From assembly GCA_020851975.1 (NCBI GenBank), contig JADZBS010000126.1:1-64000 (forward strand): 64,000 bases of DNA. Reading direction: 5' to 3'. The notes beneath the pieces were generated by a model. It did not search any database, was not told where the DNA came from, and saw nothing but the letters and a program-made list of their open reading frames with translations. Of this stretch, positions 23,015 through 32,200 are shown one piece after another. Each line of letters begins with the position of its first letter. The stretch's first letter is position 1. Position numbers and translations under genes: made by a program. This stretch comes from Gammaproteobacteria bacterium (GTDB lineage Bacteria; Pseudomonadota; Gammaproteobacteria; Steroidobacterales; GCA-2729495).

Positions 23015-23556
23015 GTGGTGCTGCACCCGGGGATCGAGCCGTCGCGGCCGTGCCCGGCGAGCGCTGGCAGGCCGGTGGGACGCAGGATCACCACGCGATC
23101 GGCCGCCGTGGCGCCCGCCTCGCAGAACGTGAATTCGCCGCTCGCGGGTCCGGCAGGCCGGCCGTTCGCCATGAAGCGCACGCCGCCGGCAAATTCCGCC
23201 GAGCGCAGCGTCAGGCCCGGCAGGCTGCCGGCCTGTTCGAGCAGGCTCTCGTCCGGCGAGCGCGTGCCGTCGCCGTCGGTATCGACGAAGGCAATCCAGC
23301 CGGTTTCCCAGTGCTGGTCGTCGCAGTGTTCGCCGTCGGCGCTCGCGCAGACAGCCACCGTCCGGTTGCGCAGGATCGCCTGGCTGCGCGCGTGGTGCAG
23401 CGTGGCCACCAGCTGGTTCACGGCGGTGGCCTGGCGGTTGCGTGCGGCGAGTGACTGCAGGCCCGGCGCGGCGAGCGTGACGCCGATGCCGGCCACGGCG
23501 AGTGCGGCGAGCGTCTCGCTGAGCGTGAAGCCGTGGTGGCGGGATCGGACGGTCAT
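23011..23556 (-). CDS. fimT: FimT-like (GspH-type) pseudopilin (operon A)
   Basis: This 181-residue protein is the first gene of operon A. The prepilin site is HHGFTLSETLAALAVAGIG, with Glu at +5. LVATLHHARSQAILRNRTVAVCAS and GWIAFVDTDGDG are GspH-type landmarks. FimT proteins in some species bind DNA at the pilus tip during uptake; nothing here proves that role. ATG 23556 (MTVRSRHHGF) gives a normal short leader, while the longer frame from 23637 has no pilin-like leader. The 353-bp region upstream holds an AT-rich patch that probably carries the operon promoter. Confidence 0.82.
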   Translation of the reverse strand: MTVRSRHHGFTLSETLAALAVAGIGVTLAAPGLQSLAARNRQATAVNQLVATLHHARSQAILRNRTVAVCASADGEHCDDQHWETGWIAFVDTDGDGTRSPDESLLEQAGSLPGLTLRSAEFAGGVRFMANGRPAGPASGEFTFCEAGATAADRVVILRPTGLPALAGHGRDGSIPGCSTT

Positions 23557-23909
23557 GCCTCGGTGCGCCTCTGCCGGTGTGGCGGTTCGGGGCGCAGAGT
23601 AGGAGGAGGGCGGTGACCGATCCTTGAATCCCGTCACGCGAGGGGCCGGCGCGAAGGGTTCAGCCGGGCGTTCCGGGGCATCGGGCTTCGGCAGACGGGA
23701 TGTCGCAAGGAGAGAAGAAATATTCTAAATATCAGTCAGTTATAGCATATTCCTAAGTTTGTCATTCTGACCTGGTCTGCCGGGAAACCGAGCACCACGT
23801 CACGAAACCCGCCTGCTGCATCGGCGGGCGACGGACGGCTGTCGGGTGAGGATGCGCGGCGACGGTCGCCGCGTTCTGTCAAATGACGGGAGCGGATTTC
23901 CGCCGCCGC
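23557..23909. promoter_or_regulatory. Intergenic region upstream of minor-pilin operon A, with an AT-rich island
   Basis: This 353-bp region has no credible gene. Positions of about 23718-23770 are strongly AT-rich against a very GC-rich background. On the minus strand they contain TGCTATAAC (extended -10-like) and TTAGAATAT. I could not find a well-spaced -35, nor a clear sigma-54 site (TGGC-N8-TTGC). It is probably the promoter region of the eight-gene operon. The rest shows nothing recognisable. Confidence 0.5.
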
Positions 23910-24095
23910 CTACTCGTCGGCATTCGACCCGGGTGTGGGGCGATGCTTCGGGCGGGCGACCGGATGGCTCCGGCGCGCGGCCTCGGCGTCCTCGCGCTCA
24001 CGCTGGGAATAGAACCGCTCGACGACGTGGTCCGAGGACAGTTTCTCGTCACCGTCCTCCCACAGGTCCTCGTCGATCTTGCGCTGACGAGTCAT
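23910..24095 (-). CDS. Small charged protein of unknown function (61 aa)
   Basis: ATG 24095 follows a good ribosome site (GGGAGGC, about 6 nt before). The product starts MTRQRKIDEDLWEDGDEKLS and continues with a basic, polar tail (FYSQREREDAEAARRSH...). It is highly charged, with no signal peptide, no cysteine and no membrane segment. The first half (K-I-D-E-D-L-W) looks like a short conserved helix. The longer frame reaching 24308 is not supported. I do not know its function. It diverges from the MarR-type gene. Confidence 0.55.
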   Translation of the reverse strand: MTRQRKIDEDLWEDGDEKLSSDHVVERFYSQREREDAEAARRSHPVARPKHRPTPGSNADE

Positions 24096-24288
24096 GGCGA
24101 TGCCTCCCGCCTGCCCACGCCGTGGGTATGGGCAGGGTTGCCCCGGCCGCGCCGGTGCGCCACGCCCGGGACGGGCCTGGCGGCCCAGCACGATGGGCCA
24201 GTGCCTGTGCCCCCAGAAGATAGTCGCGGTTGTTTCAATGTCAAGGCAATGGACGGCATCGGCTACGGCCGCTAACCTCGGGGGCGTC

Positions 24289-24792
24289 GTGGAGGACCCC
24301 GTCGACAAGCTGCTCCAGCAGTGGGCGCAGGAAAGGCCGGAACTCGACTGTTCCAGTCTGAGCGTGGTCGTCCGCGTGATCTATCTGGCCAAGGTGTTCC
24401 GCCAGAGTGCCGAGCAGGCGCTGGCCACGCTCGACCTCAAGCTGTGGGAATACGATGTGCTCTCGGCGCTGCGCCGGCAGGGTCCGCCGTTCCAGCTGCC
24501 GGCGACGGGCCTGGCGCGCGCTTCGATGCTGACCTCGGGCGCCATGACCAACCGCATCGACCGGCTGGAAGCCCGTGGCCTGGTGGTGCGCGCCACGGAT
24601 CCTGACGACCGGCGCGGCGTCAACGTGCAGCTCACGGGACGCGGCCGGGAACTGACCGATGCCGCGATCGAGGCGCGCTTGCGCGCGGCCGACCGCCAGC
24701 TCGAGGCGCTGAGCATCGGGGAGCGCCGTGCCGTTTCGGCCAGCCTGCGCCGGCTGTTCCTGGAGGCCGCACCCGGTGCCGAAGGCGGCTGA
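24289..24792 (+). CDS. MarR-family transcriptional regulator
   Basis: This 167-residue winged-helix regulator has ALATLDLKLWEYDVLSALRR (helix 2-3), PATGLARASMLTSGAMTNRI (recognition helix), DRLEARGLVVRATDPDDRRG (wing with the MarR DPDDRR signature) and VQLTGRG. GTG 24289 gives the usual MarR length; ATG codons further upstream add unconserved, low-complexity sequence. The ligand and targets are unknown. It lies 13 bp from the convergent mscL end and diverges from the 61-aa gene. Autoregulation would be normal for the family, but no palindrome stood out. Confidence 0.85.
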   Translation: MEDPVDKLLQQWAQERPELDCSSLSVVVRVIYLAKVFRQSAEQALATLDLKLWEYDVLSALRRQGPPFQLPATGLARASMLTSGAMTNRIDRLEARGLVVRATDPDDRRGVNVQLTGRGRELTDAAIEARLRAADRQLEALSIGERRAVSASLRRLFLEAAPGAEGG

Positions 24793-24805
24793 GATACCCG
24801 CCGTC

Positions 24806-25216
24806 TCAGCGTGACTTCAGCAGGTCGCGGATCTCGCCGAGGAGCTTTTCCTCGTTCGACGGACCGGGCGGCGGCGCCGGCGGCGCGGCCTTCTTCAGGC
24901 GATTGATGGCGCGTACCAGCAGGAAGATCGCGAAGGCGACGATCACGAAATCCAGCATCGTGTTGACGAAGGCGCCGTAGCCGATCACCGGGGCGCCGGC
25001 TTCCCGGGCGGCCGCGAGCGACGCGTAGTCGCCGCCGCTCAGGTCGAGGAACAGGTTGCTGAAGTCGACCCCGCCCAGCAACAGGCCGATCGGCGGCATG
25101 ATCACGTCGTTCACCAGCGAGGTGACGATCTTGCCGAAGGCCCCGCCGATGATGATGCCGACGGCGAGGTCGACGACGTTGCCACGCATGGCAAATTCCC
25201 TGAATTCCTTGAGCAC
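24806..25216 (-). CDS. mscL: Large-conductance mechanosensitive channel
   Basis: This 136-residue inner-membrane channel opens under strong membrane tension. It shows the MscL N-terminal helix [20 protein letters not shown] (TM1 pore region), [20 protein letters not shown] (the periplasmic loop start), TM2 [20 protein letters not shown] and a C-terminal bundle RLKKAAPP...[15 protein letters not shown] 25216 is the start, preceded by GGAGG 7 nt upstream. It is followed on its upstream side by an MscK-like channel, so two tension valves are adjacent. Confidence 0.96.
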   Translation of the reverse strand: MLKEFREFAMRGNVVDLAVGIIIGGAFGKIVTSLVNDVIMPPIGLLLGGVDFSNLFLDLSGGDYASLAAAREAGAPVIGYGAFVNTMLDFVIVAFAIFLLVRAINRLKKAAPPAPPPGPSNEEKLLGEIRDLLKSR

Positions 25217-25278
25217 GGTTCACCTCCGGTCATGGTTGGGAAGGTCACGGAGATGGTGGCGCGCGCGCGTCGCCGGCG

Positions 25279-27513
25279 TCAAGCAGGTCCGGGGCGTTCT
25301 CGATCCGGCGTGCGCGGTGCGGTGGCGAGGCCGGCGAACTCGTCCGGCGACAGGCGCAGGTGCACGTCGCGCTGCGGGAACGGGATCTCGATTCCGTGGT
25401 GGCGCAGAACCGACTCGATCTCCCAGAGGTAGGTCGCCATGACCGCGCCCGGGCGCGTGACCGCCGTCGGGTTGATCCAGACCACCAGCTCGAAGTCGAG
25501 GCTGTTGTCGCCCAGGCGCACCAGCCAGACGTCGGGCTCGCGTCCCGCGGCGACGTGGGTGAACGGCACGCCGCGGGCCGCCTCAATGACGACGGCGCGG
25601 ACCTGCTCCTTGTCTGACTCGTACGCGACCCCGAAGGGCACGTGAATGCGGTGGTAGGGTTCGTTCAGCGTGAAGTTCGTGACTTTGCCGGCGACGAACT
25701 CGGCATTGGGCACGATGATGTCCACGCCGTCGCTGGTGGTGATGAGGGTGCTGCGTACCCGGATTTCCCGGACGGCACCGCGAACGCCCGAGTCGAGTTC
25801 GACGACATCGCCGATCTTCAGGCTCTTCTCGAACAGGATCATCAGGCCCGAGACGAAATTGTTGACGACGGACTGGAGCCCGAAGCCGATGCCGATGGAC
25901 AGGGCGCCGGCCACCAGGGCGAGCTGGCTGAAATCGAGCCCGATCGAGGCGAGCCCGATCATGAGGCCGGCGGTGATCAGCACGTAGTGCAGCAACCGGC
26001 CGATGGTGTAGAGGCCGGCGCTGGCGCGGCCCGGCTGCCGGCTGCCGAAACGTGCCAGCAGGCGGCGGGCGAGGCGGGAGGCCACGATGGCGAGTGTCAT
26101 GATGAGGACCACCCGCAGCAGGCCGTAGGCCGTCACCGGCGCGTCGCTGATGCGAAAGAGGCTGGTGCGCAGCAGATCGTCGGCACGCTCGGCGACGACC
26201 CGCGCCGGTGTCAGCAGGTGTGCCTGCAGCCAGCCGCGCCAACCGGACACGGCGGCGAGCTGGCGTGTCGTCGTATCGAGCGCGAAGCGCAGGTCCTCGC
26301 GCAACGAGCGCAGGCGCGCGAGCCGCACCAGTGTCCGGCGGCCGGTATCGGCGAGACGGGTGATCTGCGGGTCGGCGGCAGCACCCGCGGGGCTGTTCAC
26401 CGTGCTGTCCAGGCTGGCAGCGATCAGCCGTTCGATCTCGCTGCGCCACTCGACCGAGTCGGCGTCCAGTTGCGCCAGCAGGGTGCGGCGTTCGGCGAGG
26501 CGCTGGGAGATGCCGGCGACGGCGGCAGCATCGGGGCGGGCGTCGGCGATCTGCAGCCAGTCGAGTTCGGTCTCGTACAGGCCGATGCGGGCGGCCACGA
26601 GGTTTTCCTCGATGATGGCGCCGAGGATCGCCAGATCCGCCAGCTGGCCGGCGGTCCGGCTGGTTGCGGTGCGGCTCACCAGTTCACCGCGCTCGGCCCG
26701 GGTGCGCAGGATCCCGGTGCGCCGCTCTTCGAGCTGGGCGCGGTTTTTCGCGATCAGGGCCTGCAGCTTCTCCGGTGGCCGCGCGGCGTCCGGCACGATG
26801 CGGGTGCTGCCTTCGTCGCGCAGGCGGCGCATGGCGGCGATGCGTTCACCGAGATCCTGGGCCTCGGTCCGGCGCAGGCGGATCTCGGCCTCCGTCACGG
26901 CGATCTCCGCCCGGCCCGCCATCACCTGCAGTCCTGTGCGGATGCGTTCGGGGCCCTGCACCGAACCGGCGAGATAACCGGCGAAGGTCGCGTCGAGCTG
27001 GCGCTGGCCGTCGCGCACCGCGCGTTCGGCCACCGCGATGGCGCTCTGCCGCTCGTCGCGGTCCGCCTGGATGTCGCGCAGCTCGCGATCGAGCGCCAGG
27101 ATTGCCGTCGTCGTGTAGCTCGGCGCTGGTGCCGGCAGCGCCTCGAGCGGAGCGGGCTGCACGGCGATCAGGGCCGACAGGGCCGCGAGGCTGGTACGCA
27201 GTCGCCCGAGAGCCCGTGCCCCATCGGCGGCGAGCGGCTCGGGCAGACTCGCCGCCCGGGTGCCGGCGTTGTCGAGCAGCGCGGTGATACGTTGCTCGAG
27301 CCCCGGCTCCTGGGGAGCCAGGTACTCCCACCAGCCGGGCTTCAGCGCCGACGCGTCGGGCACGGCCTGCTCGCGGGCCGTCTGCCCGGTCTGCCTGGCG
27401 GCGCCAGGAAGCGGCAGGCCCTGTGCCCATGCGCCGGGTGCGGCGAGCATGGCGACGATCAGCAGCAGGGCAGCGGTGCGGGAAGCGCGGCGGCAGGCGT
27501 GCATCCGCGTCAT
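25279..27513 (-). CDS. MscS/MscK-family mechanosensitive ion channel, large type
   Basis: This 744-residue protein has a signal peptide (LLLIVAMLAAPGAWA), then a long periplasmic, coiled-coil-rich region (residues of about 50-430) and several membrane helices (about 450-560). The MscS core follows: the pore helix GALSIGIGFGLQSVVNNFVS, LMILFEKSLKIGDVVELDSG, RSTLITTSDGVDIIVPNAEF, then the alpha/beta vestibule domain. The large N-terminal domain is like MscK/KefA or YbdG-type relatives, rather than the small MscS. ATG 27513 is chosen; ATG 27504 is nearly as good. It neighbours mscL and a K+/H+-type antiporter, a set suited to osmotic stress. Confidence 0.88.
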   Translation of the reverse strand: MTRMHACRRASRTAALLLIVAMLAAPGAWAQGLPLPGAARQTGQTAREQAVPDASALKPGWWEYLAPQEPGLEQRITALLDNAGTRAASLPEPLAADGARALGRLRTSLAALSALIAVQPAPLEALPAPAPSYTTTAILALDRELRDIQADRDERQSAIAVAERAVRDGQRQLDATFAGYLAGSVQGPERIRTGLQVMAGRAEIAVTEAEIRLRRTEAQDLGERIAAMRRLRDEGSTRIVPDAARPPEKLQALIAKNRAQLEERRTGILRTRAERGELVSRTATSRTAGQLADLAILGAIIEENLVAARIGLYETELDWLQIADARPDAAAVAGISQRLAERRTLLAQLDADSVEWRSEIERLIAASLDSTVNSPAGAAADPQITRLADTGRRTLVRLARLRSLREDLRFALDTTTRQLAAVSGWRGWLQAHLLTPARVVAERADDLLRTSLFRISDAPVTAYGLLRVVLIMTLAIVASRLARRLLARFGSRQPGRASAGLYTIGRLLHYVLITAGLMIGLASIGLDFSQLALVAGALSIGIGFGLQSVVNNFVSGLMILFEKSLKIGDVVELDSGVRGAVREIRVRSTLITTSDGVDIIVPNAEFVAGKVTNFTLNEPYHRIHVPFGVAYESDKEQVRAVVIEAARGVPFTHVAAGREPDVWLVRLGDNSLDFELVVWINPTAVTRPGAVMATYLWEIESVLRHHGIEIPFPQRDVHLRLSPDEFAGLATAPRTPDRERPGPA

Positions 27514-27622
27514 GCTAGCCCAGCCGTGGCGGGGAAACGAGCCGTGCAGGTGTGGATCACTGGCCGCTGTTCGGCGGCGCGGCCGTCTTGATAAGGTAGG
27601 CGCGGGTAGTGGAGTCGCCGAC

Positions 27623-29209
27623 ATGATGGCCTGGTGGATCCTGTGTGCGTTCGCACTCGGCCTGCTCGCGCGCCGGCTGGGATTGCCGCCGCTCGTCGGC
27701 TTCCTCGCGGCGGGCTTTCTCCTCGATGGCCTCGGGGTGCGTGCCGAGCCGGTGCTGGCCGAGCTCGGGCATGTCGGTGTCTGGCTGCTGCTGTTCACGA
27801 TCGGGCTGAAACTGCGCTTTCGCAGCCTGATGCGACCCGAGGTCTGGGTGACCGCGCTCGCGCACATGGTGCTCACCGGTGCGGCCGCGGTCTGGCTGGT
27901 ACGCGGGGCGGGCGGGCTCGGCTGGCCGGCAGCCCTGGCGCTGGGCGCGGCGTTCGCCTTCTCGAGCACCGTGCTCACGGCGATCATCCTCGAGCCGAAG
28001 CGCGAGCTGCGGGCGTTCCACGGACGGGTCGCCATCGGCGTTCTCGTCGTGCAGGACGTCGTGGCCGTGGCCCTGCTCGCTGCAGGCGACGGCCAGACCC
28101 CATCGCCCTGGGCGTGGCTGCTGCTCGTCCTGCCGCTGCTGCGGCCCCTGCTCGACAGGCTGGTGCACCTGACCGGACACGGCGAACTGCTGGCCCTGCT
28201 CGGCGTGCTGCTGGCGGTTGCCGGCGGCGGCTACGGCTTCCAGGCGCTCGGCCTCAGTCCGGAACTCGGCTCGCTCGTGCTCGGTGCGCTGCTCGCCGGC
28301 CACCCGCGTGCCGCCGAACTCGGCGGCACGCTCTGGGCGTTGAAGGAAGTCTTCCTCGTCTGCTTCTTCCTGAGCATCGGTCTCGCCGGCCTGCCGGCAC
28401 TGCCGGGCCTGCTCGGTGCCGGGGCGCTGCTGCTGGTGCTGCCGGTCAAGGCGGCCCTGTTCTTCGTGCTGCTGACCATGGCCGGACTGCGGGCACGCAG
28501 CGGGTTTCTCGCGGCGCTGAGCCTGGCGAGTTACAGCGAGTTCGGGCTGATCGTGATCCAGCTCGGCGTCGACCGCGGGCTGCTCGCTTCGCAGTGGCTC
28601 CAGATCGCCGCGGTCGCGGTGGCCGCCTCCTTCGCCATCGCGGCACCGCTCAACCGGCTGGCGCATCCGCTGTTCGTGCGCTGGGAACGCCGGCTCGCCC
28701 GCTGGGAGCGCGAGCAGCGCCATCCCGACGACGAACCGCTGTCGGTGGGCAGTGCCGAAGTGCTGGTTGTCGGCATGGGCCGGGTGGGCAGCGGCGCCTA
28801 TCGCTACCTCAAGGATCTCGGCCTGCAGGTGGTCGGCCTCGACAGCGACATGGCCAAGGTCGAGAGTCACCTGCAACAGGGACGGCGCGTGGTGTATGCC
28901 GACGCCGAGGATCCCGATCTGTGGCATCGACTGCGGCTCGAGCGCGTCCGCGCCGTGATGCTCGCGCTGCCCGACGTCGAGGCGAAGCTCATCGCCAGCC
29001 GCCAGCTGCGCCTGCGCGGGTATCGTGGCCTGATCGCCGCCACCCACGTGTTCGACGACGAGCGCTCACCGATCCTGGCGGCCGGCTGCGACCTCACCTA
29101 CAACTATTTCAACGAGGCCGGTACCGGTTTCGCCGCCCACATCGCCGACGCCTTGCAGCCGGTGGCTTCCGGCCAGGCGCTGGGGCGACGCGCTCAGCCG
29201 CCGAAGTGA
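27623..29209 (+). CDS. CPA2-family cation:proton antiporter with TrkA-N (RCK) domain
   Basis: This 528-residue protein has about 12 membrane helices to residue 350 (LGLLARRLGLPPLVGFLAAG, FTIGLKLRF, FAFSSTVLTAIILEPKREL, IGVLVVQDVVAVALL). A cytoplasmic Rossmann domain follows from about residue 375 (VLVVGMGRVGSGAYRYLKDL, GLDSD), which binds nucleotides in KefB/KefC/YbaL-type K+/H+ antiporters. SSTV and QD are the ion-site motifs. The glutathione-sensing residues of KefC cannot be assigned. ATG 27623 is followed by a second ATG. Its last 16 bp overlap the convergent uvrA end. Confidence 0.88.
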   Translation: MMAWWILCAFALGLLARRLGLPPLVGFLAAGFLLDGLGVRAEPVLAELGHVGVWLLLFTIGLKLRFRSLMRPEVWVTALAHMVLTGAAAVWLVRGAGGLGWPAALALGAAFAFSSTVLTAIILEPKRELRAFHGRVAIGVLVVQDVVAVALLAAGDGQTPSPWAWLLLVLPLLRPLLDRLVHLTGHGELLALLGVLLAVAGGGYGFQALGLSPELGSLVLGALLAGHPRAAELGGTLWALKEVFLVCFFLSIGLAGLPALPGLLGAGALLLVLPVKAALFFVLLTMAGLRARSGFLAALSLASYSEFGLIVIQLGVDRGLLASQWLQIAAVAVAASFAIAAPLNRLAHPLFVRWERRLARWEREQRHPDDEPLSVGSAEVLVVGMGRVGSGAYRYLKDLGLQVVGLDSDMAKVESHLQQGRRVVYADAEDPDLWHRLRLERVRAVMLALPDVEAKLIASRQLRLRGYRGLIAATHVFDDERSPILAAGCDLTYNYFNEAGTGFAAHIADALQPVASGQALGRRAQPPK

Positions 29210-32200
29210 CGGGCGAGCGCCCGCGCGGTGTGGCTGTCGCCCCGAGCAGCGACCTCGGCCGGTGTTCCCGCGGCGACGATGCGTCCGCCGCCGTCGCCGC
29301 CTTCGGGTCCGAGGTCCACCACCCAGTCGGCCTGGGCGATCACGTCGAGGTTGTGCTCGATGACGATGACCGTGTTGCCGGCCGTGACCAGGCGCTGCAG
29401 CACGCCGAGCAGCTTCTCCACGTCGGCCATGTGCAGGCCGACGGTCGGCTCGTCGAGGATGTAGGCGGCGTGGCTCGATCCGGGCCGGGCCCGGGCGAGT
29501 TCGGTGACGAGCTTCAGGCGCTGCGCCTCGCCGCCGGAGAGCGTCGGGCTCGGCTGTCCGAGCGTGAGGTAGCCGAGGCCGACGTCGTCGAGCAGCCGCA
29601 GCGTGGCATGCAGCCGCGGGTGCGGCGCGAAGAACTCCGCTGCCGCCGCGATGCTCATGGCGAGCACGTCGCGGATGCTGCGGTCACGGTAGAGGACCGC
29701 GAGCGTTTCACCGTTGAAGCGTGCGCCGCCGCAACTGTCGCAGGTGACGCTGACATCCGGCAGGAAGCTCATGCCGATGCGCTGTGAACCCTGGCCTTCA
29801 CAGGCCGGGCAGCGCCCGCCGGCAACATTGAAGGAAAAGCGGCCGGGGCCGAAGCCCCGGATGCGCGCTTCCTGGGTCTGGGCGTAGATGCGGCGCACCT
29901 CGTCCCACAGCCCCGTGTAGGTCGCGGGGCAGGAGCGCGGGCTCTTGCCGATCGGCGTCTGGTCGACCTCGAGCACGCGCTGGATGCCCTGCCATCCGTC
30001 GAGTGCCGCACAGCCGACCGGTGCGGCGCGCCGGCCGCCGCGGGCGAGCTTCTTCTGCAGGCTCGCCAGCAGCACGTGGCGCACCAGCGTGCTTTTTCCG
30101 CTGCCGCTGACACCGGTGACCACCGTCAGGCGTTCCAGCGGGAGGCCGATGTCGATGGCACGCAGGTTGTGCAGGCTGGCCCCCGCGATGCGCAACTGCG
30201 CCGTGGCCGGCGGCCGCGGCGCTGCGGTGGCGGCCCGATTGCGCGCCAGGTAACGCCCGGTGACCGAGCGCGGCGAGGCGGCGAGTTCGGCAGCAGTGCC
30301 GCAGGCGATCACCTCACCGCCGGCGGTGCCGGCACCCGGCCCGAGGTCGATGACGTGATCGGCCTGCCGTATGGTGTCCTCGTCGTGTTCGACCACCAGC
30401 ACCGTGTTGCCGTGGTCGCGCAGCCGCACCAGGGTGTCGAGCAGGCGCTGGTTGTCGCGCGGGTGCAGGCCGATGGTCGGCTCGTCGAGGACGTAGCAGA
30501 CGCCGCGCAGGTTCGAACCGAGCTGTGCGGCGAGCCGGATGCGCTGGGCCTCGCCGCCCGACAGCGTGGTGGCGGCGCGGCCGAGCGCGAGATAGCCGAG
30601 GCCGACCTCCTGCAGGAAGCCGAGTCGTGCGCCGATCTCGGCGACGATGTCCCGCGCGATCGCCGCTTCGCGGCCGGCGAGCCGCAGCCCGCTGAGGAAG
30701 CCGTGCGCGGCGTCGACGGACAGCGCCGTGAGGTCGGCGATGTTGCGGTCGCGAAAGCGGATGGCAAGGGCATCGGACCGCAATCGGTGCCCCTGGCAGT
30801 CCGCGCAGGGCTCGATCGTGTCATCGACCGTTTCCCAGGCGGCTTCCTCGCCGGTCTGTTCGGCATCGAATCCGGGCAGCTCGAACCCGGTGCCGAAGCA
30901 GGACGGGCACCAGCCGTGACGCGAGTTGAAGGAGAACAGCCGCGGGTCGAGCTCCGGGAAGCTGCGCCCGCAGCCGGGGCAGGCGCGGCGCACCGAATAC
31001 AGCGTGCCGGTGCGCTTGCCGGCGGCGAGCACCAGCACGCTGCCTTTGCCGAATTCCAGGCCCTGCCAGAGCAGCTCGCGCAACCGTGGTTCGGACCGCG
31101 GCCCGATCGTGCACTGGCCGAGCGGCAGTTCGATGTCGTGCTCGATGAACCGGTCCAGGCGCGGCCAGCGCGCCGTCGGCGTCATCTCGCCGTCCACCCG
31201 CAGCTCGTCGAAACCGCGCCGTGCCGCCCAGCGTGCCAGCTCGGTGTAGTAGCCCTTGCGGGCTATCACCATCGGGGCCATCACCTGCACCGGGCGACCG
31301 CGCAGGTCGCGCATCACCCGGGCGAGGATCGCCTCGCGTGTCTGCGGCTCGATCGGCAGCGCGCAGTCCGGGCAGTACTGGGTGCCGAGCCGCGCGAACA
31401 GCAGGCGCAGGAAGTGGTAGATCTCGGTCTGGGTCGCCACCGTGCTCTTGCGGCCACCACGGCTGGTGCGTTGTTCGATGGCAACGGTGGGCGGGATGCC
31501 GGTGATGGCATCGACGTCCGGCCGCGCTGCCGGCTGCACGAACTGCCGCGCGTAGGCGTTCAGCGACTCGAGGTAGCGGCGCTGGCCCTCGGCGAAGACG
31601 ACGTCGAAGGCAAGCGTGCTCTTGCCGCTGCCGCTGACGCCGGTCAGGACGTTGAGGCGTCCCCGGGGGATGGCGACATTCACGTTGCGCAGGTTGTGCT
31701 CGCGCGCGTGGTGGACCTCGATGGCGGCAGGTGCGGTGTTCCGCGCCGGTGCGGCGGTGGGCGCTGCTCGGCGGCGCGACCCGCGCGCCAGCCACTGCCG
31801 CCGGTGGCCGGCCAGTGCCCGACCGGTGTGCGAGCCGGCGATGGCCGCCACCTCGCGCGGCGTGCCGGTCGCGACGATGCTGCCGCCCCCGGCGCCGGCT
31901 TCGGGGCCGAGGTCGATCACCCAGTCGGCCGCCCAGATGACATCGAGGTTGTGCTCCACGACGACCAGCGAGTGGCCCTGCGCCAGCAGCGCGCGGAAGG
32001 CACCGAGCAGGGCGGCGACATCGTGAAAGTGCAGTCCCGTGGTCGGTTCGTCGAGCAGCAGCAGGTTGCGGGCCCCGCGGGTGCGGGCAAGCTGGCCGGC
32101 GAGCTTCAGCCGTTGCGCTTCGCCGCCGGAGAGGGTGGTCACCGGCTGGCCGAGGCGCAGGTATTGCAGCCCGACGGCGGCGAGGTGCCCGAGGCTCGCG

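Noticed and set aside
28531-28776. Small minus-strand ORFs opposite the CPA2 antiporter
   Set aside because: They have no ribosome site and no recognisable motif, and they lie fully within a well-supported gene.
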